In this document: piece after piece, positions 33,197 to 41,677 of the stretch
How positions within the stretch are numbered: position 1 is the stretch's first letter
How the letters are laid out: every line of letters starts with the position of its first letter
Assembly (NCBI GenBank): GCA_002782005.1
Contig: PFGT01000011.1
Coordinates: 1-46,931 of the forward strand
Direction of reading: 5' to 3'
DNA: 46,931 nt
DNA from: Hydrogenophilales bacterium CG12_big_fil_rev_8_21_14_0_65_61_21
GTDB taxonomy: Bacteria > Pseudomonadota > Gammaproteobacteria > Burkholderiales > Thiobacillaceae
Program-made: the position numbers and the translations under genes
Notes under the pieces: generated by a model
Database searches by the model: none
Seen by the model: the letters and a program-made list of their open reading frames with translations, nothing else
What the model was told of the DNA's origin: nothing

Positions 33197-33222
33197 AGGT
33201 CACCCATCGTGGTGACCTTTTT
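33197..33222 (+). terminator. intrinsic terminator of tRNA-Phe
   Basis: AGGTCACC (33197-33204) pairs perfectly with GGTGACCT (33211-33218) around a six-base loop and is followed by a T-run. The same DNA encodes the last residues of HoxW on the other strand. Confidence 0.8.
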
Positions 33223-33673
33223 GCTTACTGGTTGTAGCGCAAGATGAGGTCATGCAAGACAACGCCTGTTCCAGGTTGTGTACCGCTTGCGGGCTTAGCC
33301 CTTTACCCAGTTCGAATTCGTAACCCCTGATTGCCAACACCCAGGCCGCCGGCGGTTCGCCGTAGAGCTGGCGGTAGGTTTGCAGCAACGCGGCCGGCGA
33401 AAGGGCATGGCTGCTGTAGCTGCTGTCCGCTGCCGGTTCGATTTGTTTGAATTGATACGGCTCGGCGCCGCCGATGCTGGCATCGACGAAGATTACCTTC
33501 TCTCTACCTTGCAGGTCGATGGCGTACTCGATCTGGAGCTGGAAGTCGGTGAGCAGTTCGATGCCCGCCAGGTTCAAGGCGGTTAGCCGTTCAACCAGCA
33601 AAGGCCCAAGGGCGTCGTCGCCCCGGCTGGGGTTGCCGATGCCGACGATCAGTATCGGAGCGGTCAACAACAA
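33200..33673 (-). CDS. hoxW: hydrogenase maturation protease HoxW
   Basis: A 157-residue protein with GIGNPSRGDDALGPLLVERL at the N-terminus, the nickel-binding Glu/Asp region of hydrogenase-specific endopeptidases. The next conserved block is IFVDASIGG. It removes the C-terminal extension of HoxH after nickel insertion. Its start overlaps the hoxH stop by ten bases. The last codons (QKGHHDG) lie in the tRNA-Phe terminator, and the tail after about residue 140 is poorly conserved in style and may be a recent extension. Confidence 0.88.
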   Translation of the reverse strand: MLLTAPILIVGIGNPSRGDDALGPLLVERLTALNLAGIELLTDFQLQIEYAIDLQGREKVIFVDASIGGAEPYQFKQIEPAADSSYSSHALSPAALLQTYRQLYGEPPAAWVLAIRGYEFELGKGLSPQAVHNLEQALSCMTSSCATTSKQKGHHDG

Positions 33674-35163
33674 CTCCCGCTGTCGCGGGTCAGGCGGCCG
33701 ATTTCAGTACCCTCGGCATCGAGCAATTCAATCTTGAGCGGCATCTTGCCCAGGGCGTGGGTGGCGCAGGACAGGCAGGGGTCGAAGGCGCGGATGGCGA
33801 CCTCGATGTGGTTGAGCAGACCCTCGGTCAGTTCGCGACCGTCCAGATATTTTCTGGCCACGGCGGCAATGGCCTCGTTCATGGCCTGGTTGTTGTGGGT
33901 GGTGGAGACGATCAGGTTGGCGCGGATCACCAGGTCATTCTCATCCACCCGGTAGTGGTGAATCAGGGTACCGCGCGGCGCCTCCAGCACCCCGACGCCG
34001 CGCGCTCGACGCTCGCCCTTCACCACCAGGTCGTCACCCATGAGATCGTCGTCGTGCAGCAATCCTTCAATCGCCTCGGCACTGTGCAACAGCTCGATCA
34101 TCCGTGCCCAGTGGGTGCCCAGGGTCGCACCCGCAGCCCGGCCGGCGTCATAGGCCAGGAACTCGCGCCGCTCGGCGTCGGCCAGCGGGGTGGGGATGAA
34201 GTCACACTGGGTCACCCGGGTCAGCGGCCCGACCCGATACCAGCCCTGGTCGGGGCCGAGCTGGCGCAGAAATGGGAACTTCATGTAGGACCAAGATTTC
34301 ACGTCCTCATAGATGTGGTCCCAGTAGTGGCTGTAGTCTTCATGATCGAACAGGGTGTTGCCGTCCCGGTCGCGCGCCCGCAGGCCACCGTGGTAGAGGT
34401 CCATGGCGCCGTCGGCACGGATCAGGCTAAGGCTGTTGGCCCGGAAACGGCCGAACTCGTTGTACAACTCGGGGCTTTGCTCGAACAACCGGCGGGCCAT
34501 GGCCACCGCGTCCTGACACCGAGCGATGACCTGGCCGATGTCGGCCAGCAAGTAGTCGCGTTCTGCCCGATCAAGGTTCTTGTTGACCCCGCCCGGTATG
34601 GCGCCGGTGCCGTGGACCCGCTTGCCGGCGGTCAGGCGGATGACCTCCTGGCCGTATTTGCGTAGCAACACGCCCTGGCGGGCGATCTCGGGATATTCGG
34701 CGGCGACGCCAACGATGTTGCGCCGGGCCAGGTCCGAGTCGAAGCCGAACAGCAGGTCCGGCGAGGCCAAGTAGAAAAAGTGCAGGGCGTGGGATTGCAG
34801 TATCTGGCCATAGTGCATCAGCCGGCGCAGCTTCTCGGCGCTGGGCGTCAGCCGGTCGACGCCGACCACCTGGTCCATGGCCTTGCAGGCGGCCAGGTGG
34901 TGCGAGACCGGGCAGATGCCGCACAGCCGTTGCACCATGACCGGGATTTCCCAATACGGCCGACCCTGGACGAATTTTTCAAAGCCGCGAAATTCGACGA
35001 TGTGCAGCCGCGCCTGCTTAACGTGGTTGTTCTCGTCCAGCAGCAAGGTCACCTTGCCATGGCCCTCGACGCGGGACAGCGGCTCGATGGCAACGCGGCG
35101 AAGGCCGCTTGTAGGAGCGGCCTTCGCCGCGATTTTGGCCGGGTCGTGGGCGGTATCAGTCAT
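33664..35163 (-). CDS. hoxH: NAD-reducing [NiFe]-hydrogenase large subunit HoxH
   Basis: A 499-residue subunit with both Ni-Fe ligand pairs: RLCGICPVSHH (C81, C84) and DPCLSCATH (C463, C466). The 30 residues after H469 should be removed by HoxW. It oxidises H2 (or reduces protons) at the NiFe centre, partnered by HoxY. Residues 11-24 are encoded by a perfect 16-bp inverted repeat of REP type, giving an N-terminal extension of about 20 residues compared with the usual start at the RVEGHGK segment. It overlaps hoxY by eight bases and hoxW by ten. Confidence 0.93.
   Translation of the reverse strand: MTDTAHDPAKIAAKAAPTSGLRRVAIEPLSRVEGHGKVTLLLDENNHVKQARLHIVEFRGFEKFVQGRPYWEIPVMVQRLCGICPVSHHLAACKAMDQVVGVDRLTPSAEKLRRLMHYGQILQSHALHFFYLASPDLLFGFDSDLARRNIVGVAAEYPEIARQGVLLRKYGQEVIRLTAGKRVHGTGAIPGGVNKNLDRAERDYLLADIGQVIARCQDAVAMARRLFEQSPELYNEFGRFRANSLSLIRADGAMDLYHGGLRARDRDGNTLFDHEDYSHYWDHIYEDVKSWSYMKFPFLRQLGPDQGWYRVGPLTRVTQCDFIPTPLADAERREFLAYDAGRAAGATLGTHWARMIELLHSAEAIEGLLHDDDLMGDDLVVKGERRARGVGVLEAPRGTLIHHYRVDENDLVIRANLIVSTTHNNQAMNEAIAAVARKYLDGRELTEGLLNHIEVAIRAFDPCLSCATHALGKMPLKIELLDAEGTEIGRLTRDSGSCC
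35094..35131. repeat. REP-type palindrome inside hoxH
   Basis: CGCGGCGAAGGCCGCT (35094-35109) and AGCGGCCTTCGCCGCG (35116-35131) are perfect complements of 16 bases around the six-base loop TGTAGG. TGTAGGAGCGGCCTTCGCCG is the typical look of dispersed REP elements. It lies in frame near the 5' end of hoxH. Confidence 0.85.
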
Positions 35164-35692
35164 ATTGGATCAGTCCATGGCCCAGGTGCGGGGTCCTGCC
35201 GGCGATCAGGTCGCTCAGGAACTGCCAGATGGCGTCGGCCGAGGGTGGGCAGCCGGGCAGAAAGTAATCCACCTTCACCACCTCGTGCAGCGGATGCACC
35301 TTGTCCAGCGGCAGCGGCAGTTCCGGGTCGTTGGGGATGCCGCCGTTGGCCAGGCCCGGTTCGGTCAGGTAGACCTCGGTCAGGCAGGCATCCAGGTCCA
35401 GATGGTTGCGTTGGGCGGGCAGGCCGCCGGTCACCGCGCAGGCGCCAAAGGCGACCAGCAACTTGCAGTTGCGGCGGAATTCACGCAGCACCTCGACGTT
35501 TTCCGCGTTGCAGATACCGCCCTCGATCAGGCCGATGTCGCACGGGCCGCAGTGCTTGATGTCGGTCAGCGGGCTGCGGTCGAATTCGACCTGTTTCAAG
35601 AGTTCGAACAGGCGCTCGTCGATGTCGAGCAGCGACGTGTGGCAGCCGAAACAGCCGGCCAGCGAGGTCGTGGCGATGCGCAGCTTGCTCAT
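35156..35692 (-). CDS. hoxY: NAD-reducing hydrogenase small subunit HoxY
   Basis: A 178-residue small subunit of the HoxY type, carrying one proximal [4Fe-4S] cluster. Ligand candidates are in LAGCFGCHTSLLD at the N-terminus, FGACAVTGG in the middle and LPGCPPSADAIW near the C-terminus. It passes electrons from the NiFe site of HoxH to HoxU/HoxF. The ATG overlaps the hoxU stop (ATGA). No Tat signal, in keeping with a cytoplasmic enzyme. Confidence 0.93.
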   Translation of the reverse strand: MSKLRIATTSLAGCFGCHTSLLDIDERLFELLKQVEFDRSPLTDIKHCGPCDIGLIEGGICNAENVEVLREFRRNCKLLVAFGACAVTGGLPAQRNHLDLDACLTEVYLTEPGLANGGIPNDPELPLPLDKVHPLHEVVKVDYFLPGCPPSADAIWQFLSDLIAGRTPHLGHGLIQYD

Positions 35693-36417
35693 GCCCCGTC
35701 ACCTATTGCCGCCGGCCTGGGCGCATCGGCCAGGGCCTGGGCGCTGATCGGGGCGATGTCAAAGCGGCGCTGGCCGATGGGCACCGCGAAACCGACCCGT
35801 TTTTTCAGGATGGCCCCCACCGGACAGACGCTCACGGCCTTGTCGTCGAGGCCGATAGCGCTATCCGCCAGCCGGCCCGATAGCGAATTCACCACCAGGT
35901 GCTTGTCTATGCCCCGACCCGACAGGGCGAACACGCACTTGCCGTCCACCTCGCAAGAGGCCCGGACGCACAGCTCGCACAGGATGCAGCGGTTGAAGTC
36001 GAGCCAGATGTCGGGATGGCTGGCGTCGACCGGGCGGTCGGGAAAGAAGTGGCGGAAACCGGCGGTGACGACGCCCAGGTCGTAGCCCAGGGCCTGCAAC
36101 AGACAGTTACCGCTCTTCTCGCAGGAGGGGCAGAAATGGTTGCCCTCGGCGAACAGCATCTGCACCAGGGTGCGGCGCAGGCCATTGATCTCTTCGCTAT
36201 CGCTGACTATGACCAGGCCGGCCTGGGCGGGCAGGGTGCAGGCGGCGGCCGGGCGACCGTTGGCCTGTACCGTGCAGAGTTTGCAACTGCCATGCGGTTT
36301 GAACTCCGGGTGGTAACACAGGTGGGGGATGTAGCGGCCTGCCTCCAGGGCGGCCTGAAGCACCGTTTGGCCGGGCGCAAATGGAATCGCCGTGCCATCG
36401 AGGGTGAATGAATTCAT
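35689..36417 (-). CDS. hoxU: hydrogenase diaphorase subunit HoxU
   Basis: A 242-residue iron-sulfur protein homologous to the start of complex I NuoG. An N-terminal [2Fe-2S] domain with CYHPEFKPHGSCKLC is followed by the HFCPSCEKSGNC segment and a ferredoxin-like part with CILCELCVRASCEVDGK and SVCPVGAI. It wires electrons between HoxY and HoxF. Start and stop overlap its neighbours by four bases each. Confidence 0.93.
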   Translation of the reverse strand: MNSFTLDGTAIPFAPGQTVLQAALEAGRYIPHLCYHPEFKPHGSCKLCTVQANGRPAAACTLPAQAGLVIVSDSEEINGLRRTLVQMLFAEGNHFCPSCEKSGNCLLQALGYDLGVVTAGFRHFFPDRPVDASHPDIWLDFNRCILCELCVRASCEVDGKCVFALSGRGIDKHLVVNSLSGRLADSAIGLDDKAVSVCPVGAILKKRVGFAVPIGQRRFDIAPISAQALADAPRPAAIGDGA

Positions 36418-38198
36418 GGCTCGCTCCTGATATGGGCCCCGGCGTCGTCCCGGCCGGTCATGGCGCGGGCCCGGGCCAGGGCGCCATCGAGGTCGAAGGC
36501 CGGTTCGAAATCAAGCGTCTTCAGCCGCCGCTCAAAGGTCGGACGGAAGCGCTTGAGCATGTCCAGGGTCGGGTTGCAGGCGCTATGGCCGAGGCCGCAA
36601 TGGGCCGACTGTTGCAGCACCCGGGCGAGCTGCGCGATCTGATCGAGTTCGTGCCGGGTGCCGTGGCCGGCGGCGATCTTGGCCATGATGTCCTGCAGCA
36701 TGGCGGTGCCCACTCGGCAGGGAGTACAAAAGCCGCAGGATTCGCGAGCGAAGAACTCGGTAAAGTTGTGCGCCGCCTCGAACAGGTCGCGGCGGCCGTC
36801 AAAGATCACCAAGGCCCCGGCGCTGGCCAGGTCCTCGAAGCACAGCCGCCGGTCGAACTCGTCCGCCCCGATGCAGGCGCCGGATGGGCCGCCGACCTGG
36901 ACCGCCTGGCTATCGGTGGCGCCGCAATCGGTCAGTACCTGGCGCACGGTAACCCCGAACGGATATTCGTAGATGCCCGGTCGGGCACAGTCGCCGGACA
37001 CCGACAGCACCTTGGTGCCGCTGGACTGTTCGGTGCCGATGGCCCGGTAGCCGTCGCCGCCGCTCAGGGCGATCAGGGCGGCGGCGCAGAAGGTCTCGAC
37101 GTTATCGACCACGGTGGGTTGCTGCCGATAGCCATGAGTGACCGGGAACGGCGGCCGGTTGCGCGGGATGCCGCGCTTGCCTTCCAGCGATTCGATCAGC
37201 GCCGACTCCTCGCCGCAGATGTAGGCCCCGGCGCCGAGATGGATCGCGATGTCGAAGTCGAAGCCGGCCCGGCCCTGGATCGCCGCACCCAACAGGCCCG
37301 CCGCGCGGCGTTGGGCCAGGATCGCTTGCAGCGGCTCCAGCAGGTAACGGTACTCGCCGCGCAGGTACAAAAAACCCTGCCGGGCGCCGATGGCCAGGGC
37401 GCAGACGGTCATGCCCTCAAACAGCAGGTCGGCGTGGCGGGTGAGCAGGACGCGGTCCTTGAAGGTGCCCGGTTCGCCCTCGTCTGCGTTGCCGACCACA
37501 TAGCGGGCGTCGCCTGGCGCCTCCCGGCAGGCCCGCCACTTGCGGCCAGTCGGGAAGCCGGCACCGCCCCGACCGCGCAGGCTGGCGCGCTCCAGTTGCA
37601 CGATGACCCCTTCCGGCCCGCGCGCCAGGCCCGCCGCCAGCGCCGCGCCAACCATAGGTCCACTGTTCAGCAGCCGATCGCGGCGGCGGATGTGGTCGGC
37701 AACCCGGAAAAACTCGGCCGGCCAGTCGGCGACCGGCGCCTCGGCTCGGATCAGATCGGCGATCGTGTCGATCCGGCGCGGACTCAGCCGGGTAATTGGC
37801 CAGCCATTGGCCAGCAGGGCCGGGCCCTGGTCGCACATCCCGATGCAGGAGGTGGTGGTCACGCTGACCAAGCCGTCCTCGGAGACCTTGCCCGGCTCCA
37901 GCCACAGCCTGCCGCACAGGGCGCTCATCAGGGCCTGGCTGCCAGCCATGCGGTCGGTGATGTCATCCGAGAACAGCAAGCGAAAACGACCAGCGGGTTC
38001 GGAACACAGAAAGGAATAAAAACCGATCACCCCGCGCACCCGGGCTAGCGGAATGGCCAGCGCCTCGGCCACCTGCACGGCCAGGTCGGCAGGTATATGG
38101 TTATGAACCGCCTGGATGTCGCACAAGACCTGCAACAGCGACTCCGGCCGCCGTGGATGACGGGCCAGGAGGGTATCCAGATCGACGGCAGAGGGCAT
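36414..38198 (-). CDS. hoxF: NAD-reducing hydrogenase diaphorase subunit HoxF
   Basis: At 594 residues this is the Cupriavidus-like HoxF with a fused HoxE/NuoE-like N-terminus. The NADH site GRGGAGFPTGRKW, the FMN region GAGAYICGEESAL, and the [4Fe-4S] ligands ESCGFCTPC plus a later Cys (HCGLG) are all present, so the diaphorase half looks functional. In the N-terminal domain only C118 and C122 (SCIGMC) remain of the usual four thioredoxin-like [2Fe-2S] ligands; the expected first pair near residues 78-83 reads SDDITD. It reduces NAD+ with electrons from H2. First gene of the hox operon; maturation genes hyp are not in this window. Confidence 0.93.
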   Translation of the reverse strand: MPSAVDLDTLLARHPRRPESLLQVLCDIQAVHNHIPADLAVQVAEALAIPLARVRGVIGFYSFLCSEPAGRFRLLFSDDITDRMAGSQALMSALCGRLWLEPGKVSEDGLVSVTTTSCIGMCDQGPALLANGWPITRLSPRRIDTIADLIRAEAPVADWPAEFFRVADHIRRRDRLLNSGPMVGAALAAGLARGPEGVIVQLERASLRGRGGAGFPTGRKWRACREAPGDARYVVGNADEGEPGTFKDRVLLTRHADLLFEGMTVCALAIGARQGFLYLRGEYRYLLEPLQAILAQRRAAGLLGAAIQGRAGFDFDIAIHLGAGAYICGEESALIESLEGKRGIPRNRPPFPVTHGYRQQPTVVDNVETFCAAALIALSGGDGYRAIGTEQSSGTKVLSVSGDCARPGIYEYPFGVTVRQVLTDCGATDSQAVQVGGPSGACIGADEFDRRLCFEDLASAGALVIFDGRRDLFEAAHNFTEFFARESCGFCTPCRVGTAMLQDIMAKIAAGHGTRHELDQIAQLARVLQQSAHCGLGHSACNPTLDMLKRFRPTFERRLKTLDFEPAFDLDGALARARAMTGRDDAGAHIRSEP

Positions 38199-38241
38199 GA
38201 CTGATTTCCGGAAAGGTGGCTCCTTCAGTCTAGCCTGTCTA

Positions 38242-39810
38242 TTACCAGGCGGGTGTCGCCGCTACCGAATGGACGAACAGCCGGTAGTGCCGGCGCCGGT
38301 CACGCGGTCGATAGCCATCCCAGATCGCCCGCATGGTTTCGTCCCCGGCCGGCTGCGCCTGGCTGGTCAGCCAGTAGGCGCATTCGCCATCGGCGCGGTA
38401 ACGTTTGCCAAGATGCAGGCGCAGCATGGCGGTCATGGCCGGATCGACATCGGCCTTGAGGCAGGCGTTGGCCGGCAGTTGTCGGGCCAGGTCGTCGATG
38501 ACCGGCCGATAACCCCAGCCGGCTTCGGCCCAGGGCCGGAACAGCAGGATCAAGAGAAACCAGGTCAGCGCCATGCCGGTGGCCCAGACCAGGACCGGTC
38601 GGGCCTTGGCGCGGGGGAACAGCGGAATGACCAGCAACCAAGACAAGGTGATGGCCGCCGCTGCCAGCAGCGTTCCAGGATCGATGTCGCCGCCCTGATA
38701 AAGCGGGGTCATCTGTTTCAGGTGTTTGGCGATCGACACGGGCCAACCCCATTCCAGGGCGGCGAAATAGACCCAGAAGGCGACTGCGAAGAACAGGAAG
38801 CAAAGCACGCCGAACCAGTAGAAGCCTTGCGCGCCGCCGCGCTTGAGGCTGGCCACGCCATGACTGGCGAGGAGAGACAACGGAATCAGCAAAGGCAAGG
38901 GGCTGCCGCCGGAATGGCTGGGCCAAAGCCCGAGCACCAAGGTCACCAGGAGGGCAGCCAGGACCGGATGCAGCTCGCTTGCCCGGTTCAGTCGCCGGTG
39001 TTCATGCCAGATGGTCCAGAGTGCGAGCGGCCAGACCGGCCAAGCGAACCAGGACAACAGGTTGAGCAGCGCGACAGGGTTCTGGTCCGGCAACAGCCGG
39101 GCAGTGAACTGCTCCCACCAGGCGGCAAGATCATGGTCGCCGGACAGCGATAGCGCGATCAGCCACAACGCCAGCAGGACGGCCAGCCCAGACAGCCCGA
39201 ACCACGCCGCGCGGCGATAGTCGCGGTTCTGCCAGGTGCGGGACAGCAAGGGCAACAAAACGATCAGGATGACGGCCAGTAGATCGGGCAGCCCCCGGCT
39301 CAGGGTCAGGACCCAACCGGCCAGGGCAATGGCGGCCGCGCCCCGGCCGACGTTTTCCCGGGCCAGGGAAACGCCGTAGAGCAGCCAGGCATAGCCCATC
39401 AACAGGGCCGTCTCCGGCAACAGCGCGTGGGCCCGCAGCATCAGGCCGAAGCTGCCCATCAAGGCCAGGGCGGCGGCCGCGCCATAGCCGGGGCCGAACA
39501 GGTTGCGGGCGGCCAGCGCGGTAAAGATCAGCGCCGCCAAGGTCAGCGCGCCGCTGGCCAGGCGAGCGCCGTCCTGAATGTCCAGCCAAGGCTGACCAGC
39601 CCAGGCGAACAGACCGGCAATCAGGGTGTGAAAGGGCGCGGGCGAGGCGGCAGCCAGGCCGCCGTGCTCCAGCCAGTCCAGGATCGGCGCCAGGGCCAGG
39701 GCCTCATCCGGCTTCCAGGCATCGCGGCCGGCCAGGCCGAAGAAGCACCAGATCGCCAGAAAGGCGAACAACCCGATCTTCTCGGCGCGGCTGGGGGCGT
39801 GCATAGTCAT
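38242..39810 (-). CDS. polytopic glycosyltransferase of the ArnT/PMT superfamily
   Basis: About 522 residues with roughly 11 membrane helices. DAWKPDEALALAP near residue 35 provides the acidic pair in the first periplasmic loop that marks GT-C glycosyltransferases using polyprenyl-phosphate sugars. A C-terminal soluble part with a Cys pair (ANACLKADVD; GECAYWL) completes it. It would move a sugar from a lipid carrier to lipid A, protein or another lipid in the periplasm. The start is uncertain: ATG at 39808-39810, ATG two codons later or a TTG at 39822; none has a clear SD. Its start region overlaps the rpmE terminator. Acceptor unknown. Confidence 0.75.
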   Translation of the reverse strand: MTMHAPSRAEKIGLFAFLAIWCFFGLAGRDAWKPDEALALAPILDWLEHGGLAAASPAPFHTLIAGLFAWAGQPWLDIQDGARLASGALTLAALIFTALAARNLFGPGYGAAAALALMGSFGLMLRAHALLPETALLMGYAWLLYGVSLARENVGRGAAAIALAGWVLTLSRGLPDLLAVILIVLLPLLSRTWQNRDYRRAAWFGLSGLAVLLALWLIALSLSGDHDLAAWWEQFTARLLPDQNPVALLNLLSWFAWPVWPLALWTIWHEHRRLNRASELHPVLAALLVTLVLGLWPSHSGGSPLPLLIPLSLLASHGVASLKRGGAQGFYWFGVLCFLFFAVAFWVYFAALEWGWPVSIAKHLKQMTPLYQGGDIDPGTLLAAAAITLSWLLVIPLFPRAKARPVLVWATGMALTWFLLILLFRPWAEAGWGYRPVIDDLARQLPANACLKADVDPAMTAMLRLHLGKRYRADGECAYWLTSQAQPAGDETMRAIWDGYRPRDRRRHYRLFVHSVAATPAW

Positions 39811-39818
39811 GGAGATAA

Positions 39819-39845
39819 ACAAAAAAGGCAGCCTTGAGCTGCCTT
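39819..39845 (-). terminator. rpmE intrinsic terminator
   Basis: On the minus strand AAGGCAGC pairs with GCTGCCTT (39825-39832 with 39838-39845) around a five-base loop and runs into TTTTTTG. It lies 23 bases after the rpmE stop. Confidence 0.85.
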
Positions 39846-39867
39846 CCTTGCCAGTATCCCTGAAGGA

Positions 39868-40074
39868 TTATTTCTTCAGGCCATACTTCTGGCGGAACTT
39901 CTCGATCCGGCCGGCGGTGTCGACGATCTTCTGCTTGCCGGTGTAGAACGGATGGCAAGCGGAGCAGACTTCCACGCGCAGGTCTTTACCCATCGTGGAA
40001 CGGGTTTTGAAGGTTTCGCCGCAGCCGCAGACCACGTTGATTTCTTGGTAATCGGGGTGAATGCCGGATTTCAT
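39868..40074 (-). CDS. rpmE: 50S ribosomal protein L31
   Basis: A 68-residue ribosomal protein of the zinc-binding L31 form, with C16-G-C18 and C37-S-A-C40 as ligands. It begins [20 protein letters not shown]. The gene has its own promoter and terminator. The zinc form (rather than the Zn-free paralogue) implies that zinc is normally sufficient. Confidence 0.97.
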   Translation of the reverse strand: MKSGIHPDYQEINVVCGCGETFKTRSTMGKDLRVEVCSACHPFYTGKQKIVDTAGRIEKFRQKYGLKK

Positions 40075-40111
40075 GTCGTACTCTTTTCAATACAGACCGG
40101 GAAGGCCGGCG

Positions 40112-40140
40112 ATTATCCATGAAAGGTCGGCCATGGGCAA
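40112..40140 (-). promoter_or_regulatory. sigma-70 promoter of rpmE
   Basis: TTGCCC (40135-40140), 17 bases, GATAAT (40112-40117) on the minus strand, 37 bases before the rpmE start. Confidence 0.55.
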
Positions 40141-40209
40141 GCGGAATTACCGGCGGTGTCAGCCCAAAGTAGCAATGTCCGCTGTTGACGCCCTCGCTGT
40201 GGTTAAAAA

Positions 40210-40464
40210 TCATGGCGGATAGGGCGCAAAATTAGCCAGCCGAAAGCAGCGGAACGGATGGGCGTCAACACCCGTCAGGCGCGCCGCCCAACGTGGAAGT
40301 AACTCCGCACGCTCAACACCCAAATTTACTCGGCCGTTCTCAATGGCGGAGCTGGTGGCTTGCGGAATGCCCGTGAGTTCAGACAGTTGGCTTTGGCTCA
40401 GTTCCTGGAGTTCCCCCAGGATACGGACGGACTCTCCCACCGAGACCTCCACGGCAAGCGTCAT
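40210..40464 (-). CDS. orphan XRE-type antitoxin-like protein, probable C-terminal frameshift
   Basis: An 84-residue frame with an XRE helix-turn-helix: LQELSQSQLSELTGIPQATS followed by SAIENGRVNLGVERAELL. This is the pattern of RelB/HigA-type antitoxins whose domain normally continues as LARAL-x-HP-x-VLLFP. After ERAELL the residues turn to PRWAARLTG and lose that pattern, while RPSVPLLSAG followed by a stop appears in another frame, so a frameshift is likely. No toxin gene is seen on either side: rpmE lies downstream and a REP pair upstream. It is best read as a relic or solitary regulator. Confidence 0.5.
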   Translation of the reverse strand: MTLAVEVSVGESVRILGELQELSQSQLSELTGIPQATSSAIENGRVNLGVERAELLPRWAARLTGVDAHPFRCFRLANFAPYPP

Positions 40465-40512
40465 CCTAGTGTAGGGTTACATCCTTTGGAACCCTTATAC
40501 GCAAACCCTTTT

Positions 40513-40626
40513 AGATCGGGTTTTACCCCGACCAACCGGGCATGTCAGCGGGGTTCTGTAGGTCGGGATTCATCCCGACGACGCGGATTCCATGGGCCTT
40601 GGTTGTCGGGATAGATCCCGACCTAC
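40513..40626. repeat. REP pair (BIME-like)
   Basis: GTAGGTCGGGATTCATCCCGAC (40558 on) and its inverted partner ending GATCCCGACCTAC (to about 40625) are 22-base inverted copies with only two mismatches. Each is itself a palindrome (GTCGGGAT...ATCCCGAC). A third, decayed unit, GATCGGG-TTTTA-CCCGACC, lies at 40514-40532. The rest of 40465-40727 shows no gene; this is non-coding DNA between the antitoxin and purC. Confidence 0.8.
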
Positions 40627-40727
40627 GCCCAACGCATTGGCCTTTCCCTGTTCACATATGTGCCAAACAACGTGCAACACCGCACTAGCGCCATGGGCGC
40701 TCGGGAGGTAGCTCGCTTCGTCTGGTC

Positions 40728-41609
40728 TCAGCCGATCAGCCGGCGCAAGGCTTCCTGGTACTTCTCGGCGGTCTTGGCCGCCACCTCGGCCGGTAGTTCC
40801 GGCCCCGGCGCTTGCTTGTTCCAGCCGGAATCGGTCAGCCAGTCGCGCACATATTGCTTGTCGAAACTGGGCGGGTTGCCGCCAACCTGGTATTCGGCCA
40901 CCGGCCAGAAGCGCGATGAGTCGGGGGTCAGCACTTCGTCAATCAGGGTCAGCGCGCCGTGTTCGTCAAGGCCAAATTCGAACTTGGTGTCGGCGATGAT
41001 GATGCCGCGAGTCAGGGCGTAGTCGGCCGCAGCCTGGTATAGCGCAATGGCGGCGGCGCGTACCTGGGCGGCTATCGCCGCGCCAAGCAGTTTCTCGCAT
41101 TGGCCGAAGTCGATGTTTTCGTCGTGCGCGCCCAGGGCGGCCTTGGTCGACGGTGTAAACAGCGGCTCGGGCAGCTTTTCGGCTTGTTTGAGCCCGGCAG
41201 GCAACTTGATGCCGCAGACCGCGCCGGTTTTTTGGTAATCGGCCCAGCCGGAGCCGACCAGGTAGCCGCGCACGATGGCCTCTATCGGCAGGGCCTTGAG
41301 CTGCTTCACGACGATGGCGCGGCCGGCCACCTGATTGTGCTCGCCGGGCGCTACCACCGTCTCCGGGGCGATGCCGGTCAACTGGTTGGGCAGTATGTGG
41401 GCGAGCTTCTTGAACCAGAAATCGGCCACGGCGGTGAGCACCTTGCCCTTGCCCGGAATCGGGGTCGGCAACACGACGTCGAAGGCCGATAGCCGGTCGG
41501 TGGCGACGATCAGCATGCGCCGTTCGTCCACCGCGTAGATGTCGCGAACCTTGCCTTTGTGGATCAGTGGCAGGGATTTGATCGAGGTTTCGAACAGTGC
41601 ATCGGTCAT
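40728..41609 (-). CDS. purC: phosphoribosylaminoimidazole-succinocarboxamide synthase
   Basis: A 293-residue SAICAR synthetase. [19 protein letters not shown] and [20 protein letters not shown] near the N-terminus, with [20 protein letters not shown] and [11 protein letters not shown] later, are family hallmarks. It joins aspartate to CAIR in purine synthesis. It is the long form of about 295 residues. It follows fba on the same strand, separated by a terminator hairpin. Confidence 0.95.
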   Translation of the reverse strand: MTDALFETSIKSLPLIHKGKVRDIYAVDERRMLIVATDRLSAFDVVLPTPIPGKGKVLTAVADFWFKKLAHILPNQLTGIAPETVVAPGEHNQVAGRAIVVKQLKALPIEAIVRGYLVGSGWADYQKTGAVCGIKLPAGLKQAEKLPEPLFTPSTKAALGAHDENIDFGQCEKLLGAAIAAQVRAAAIALYQAAADYALTRGIIIADTKFEFGLDEHGALTLIDEVLTPDSSRFWPVAEYQVGGNPPSFDKQYVRDWLTDSGWNKQAPGPELPAEVAAKTAEKYQEALRRLIG

Positions 41610-41632
41610 GCTGGGTCTCGGGTTTGGAAATG

Positions 41633-41658
41633 AAAGGGGCAGCCGCAGCTGCCCCTTT
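41633..41658 (-). terminator. hairpin after fba
   Basis: AAAGGGGCAGC (41633-41643) and GCTGCCCCTTT (41648-41658) form an 11-bp perfect stem with a four-base loop, 20 bases after the fba stop. The T residues are mostly in the stem, so termination may be partial and let purC be read. Confidence 0.6.
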
Positions 41659-41677
41659 ATCTTACAACAACAGTCGA

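Noticed and set aside
36408-38048. 546-codon open frame on the plus strand
   Set aside because: Exactly antisense to hoxF; its Gly/Ala/Gln/His-rich product is the usual shadow of a GC-rich gene. hoxF has clear motifs.
38199-38241. Sigma-54 promoter in front of hoxF
   Set aside because: No GG-N10-GC pair with proper spacing could be found in the 43-base gap.
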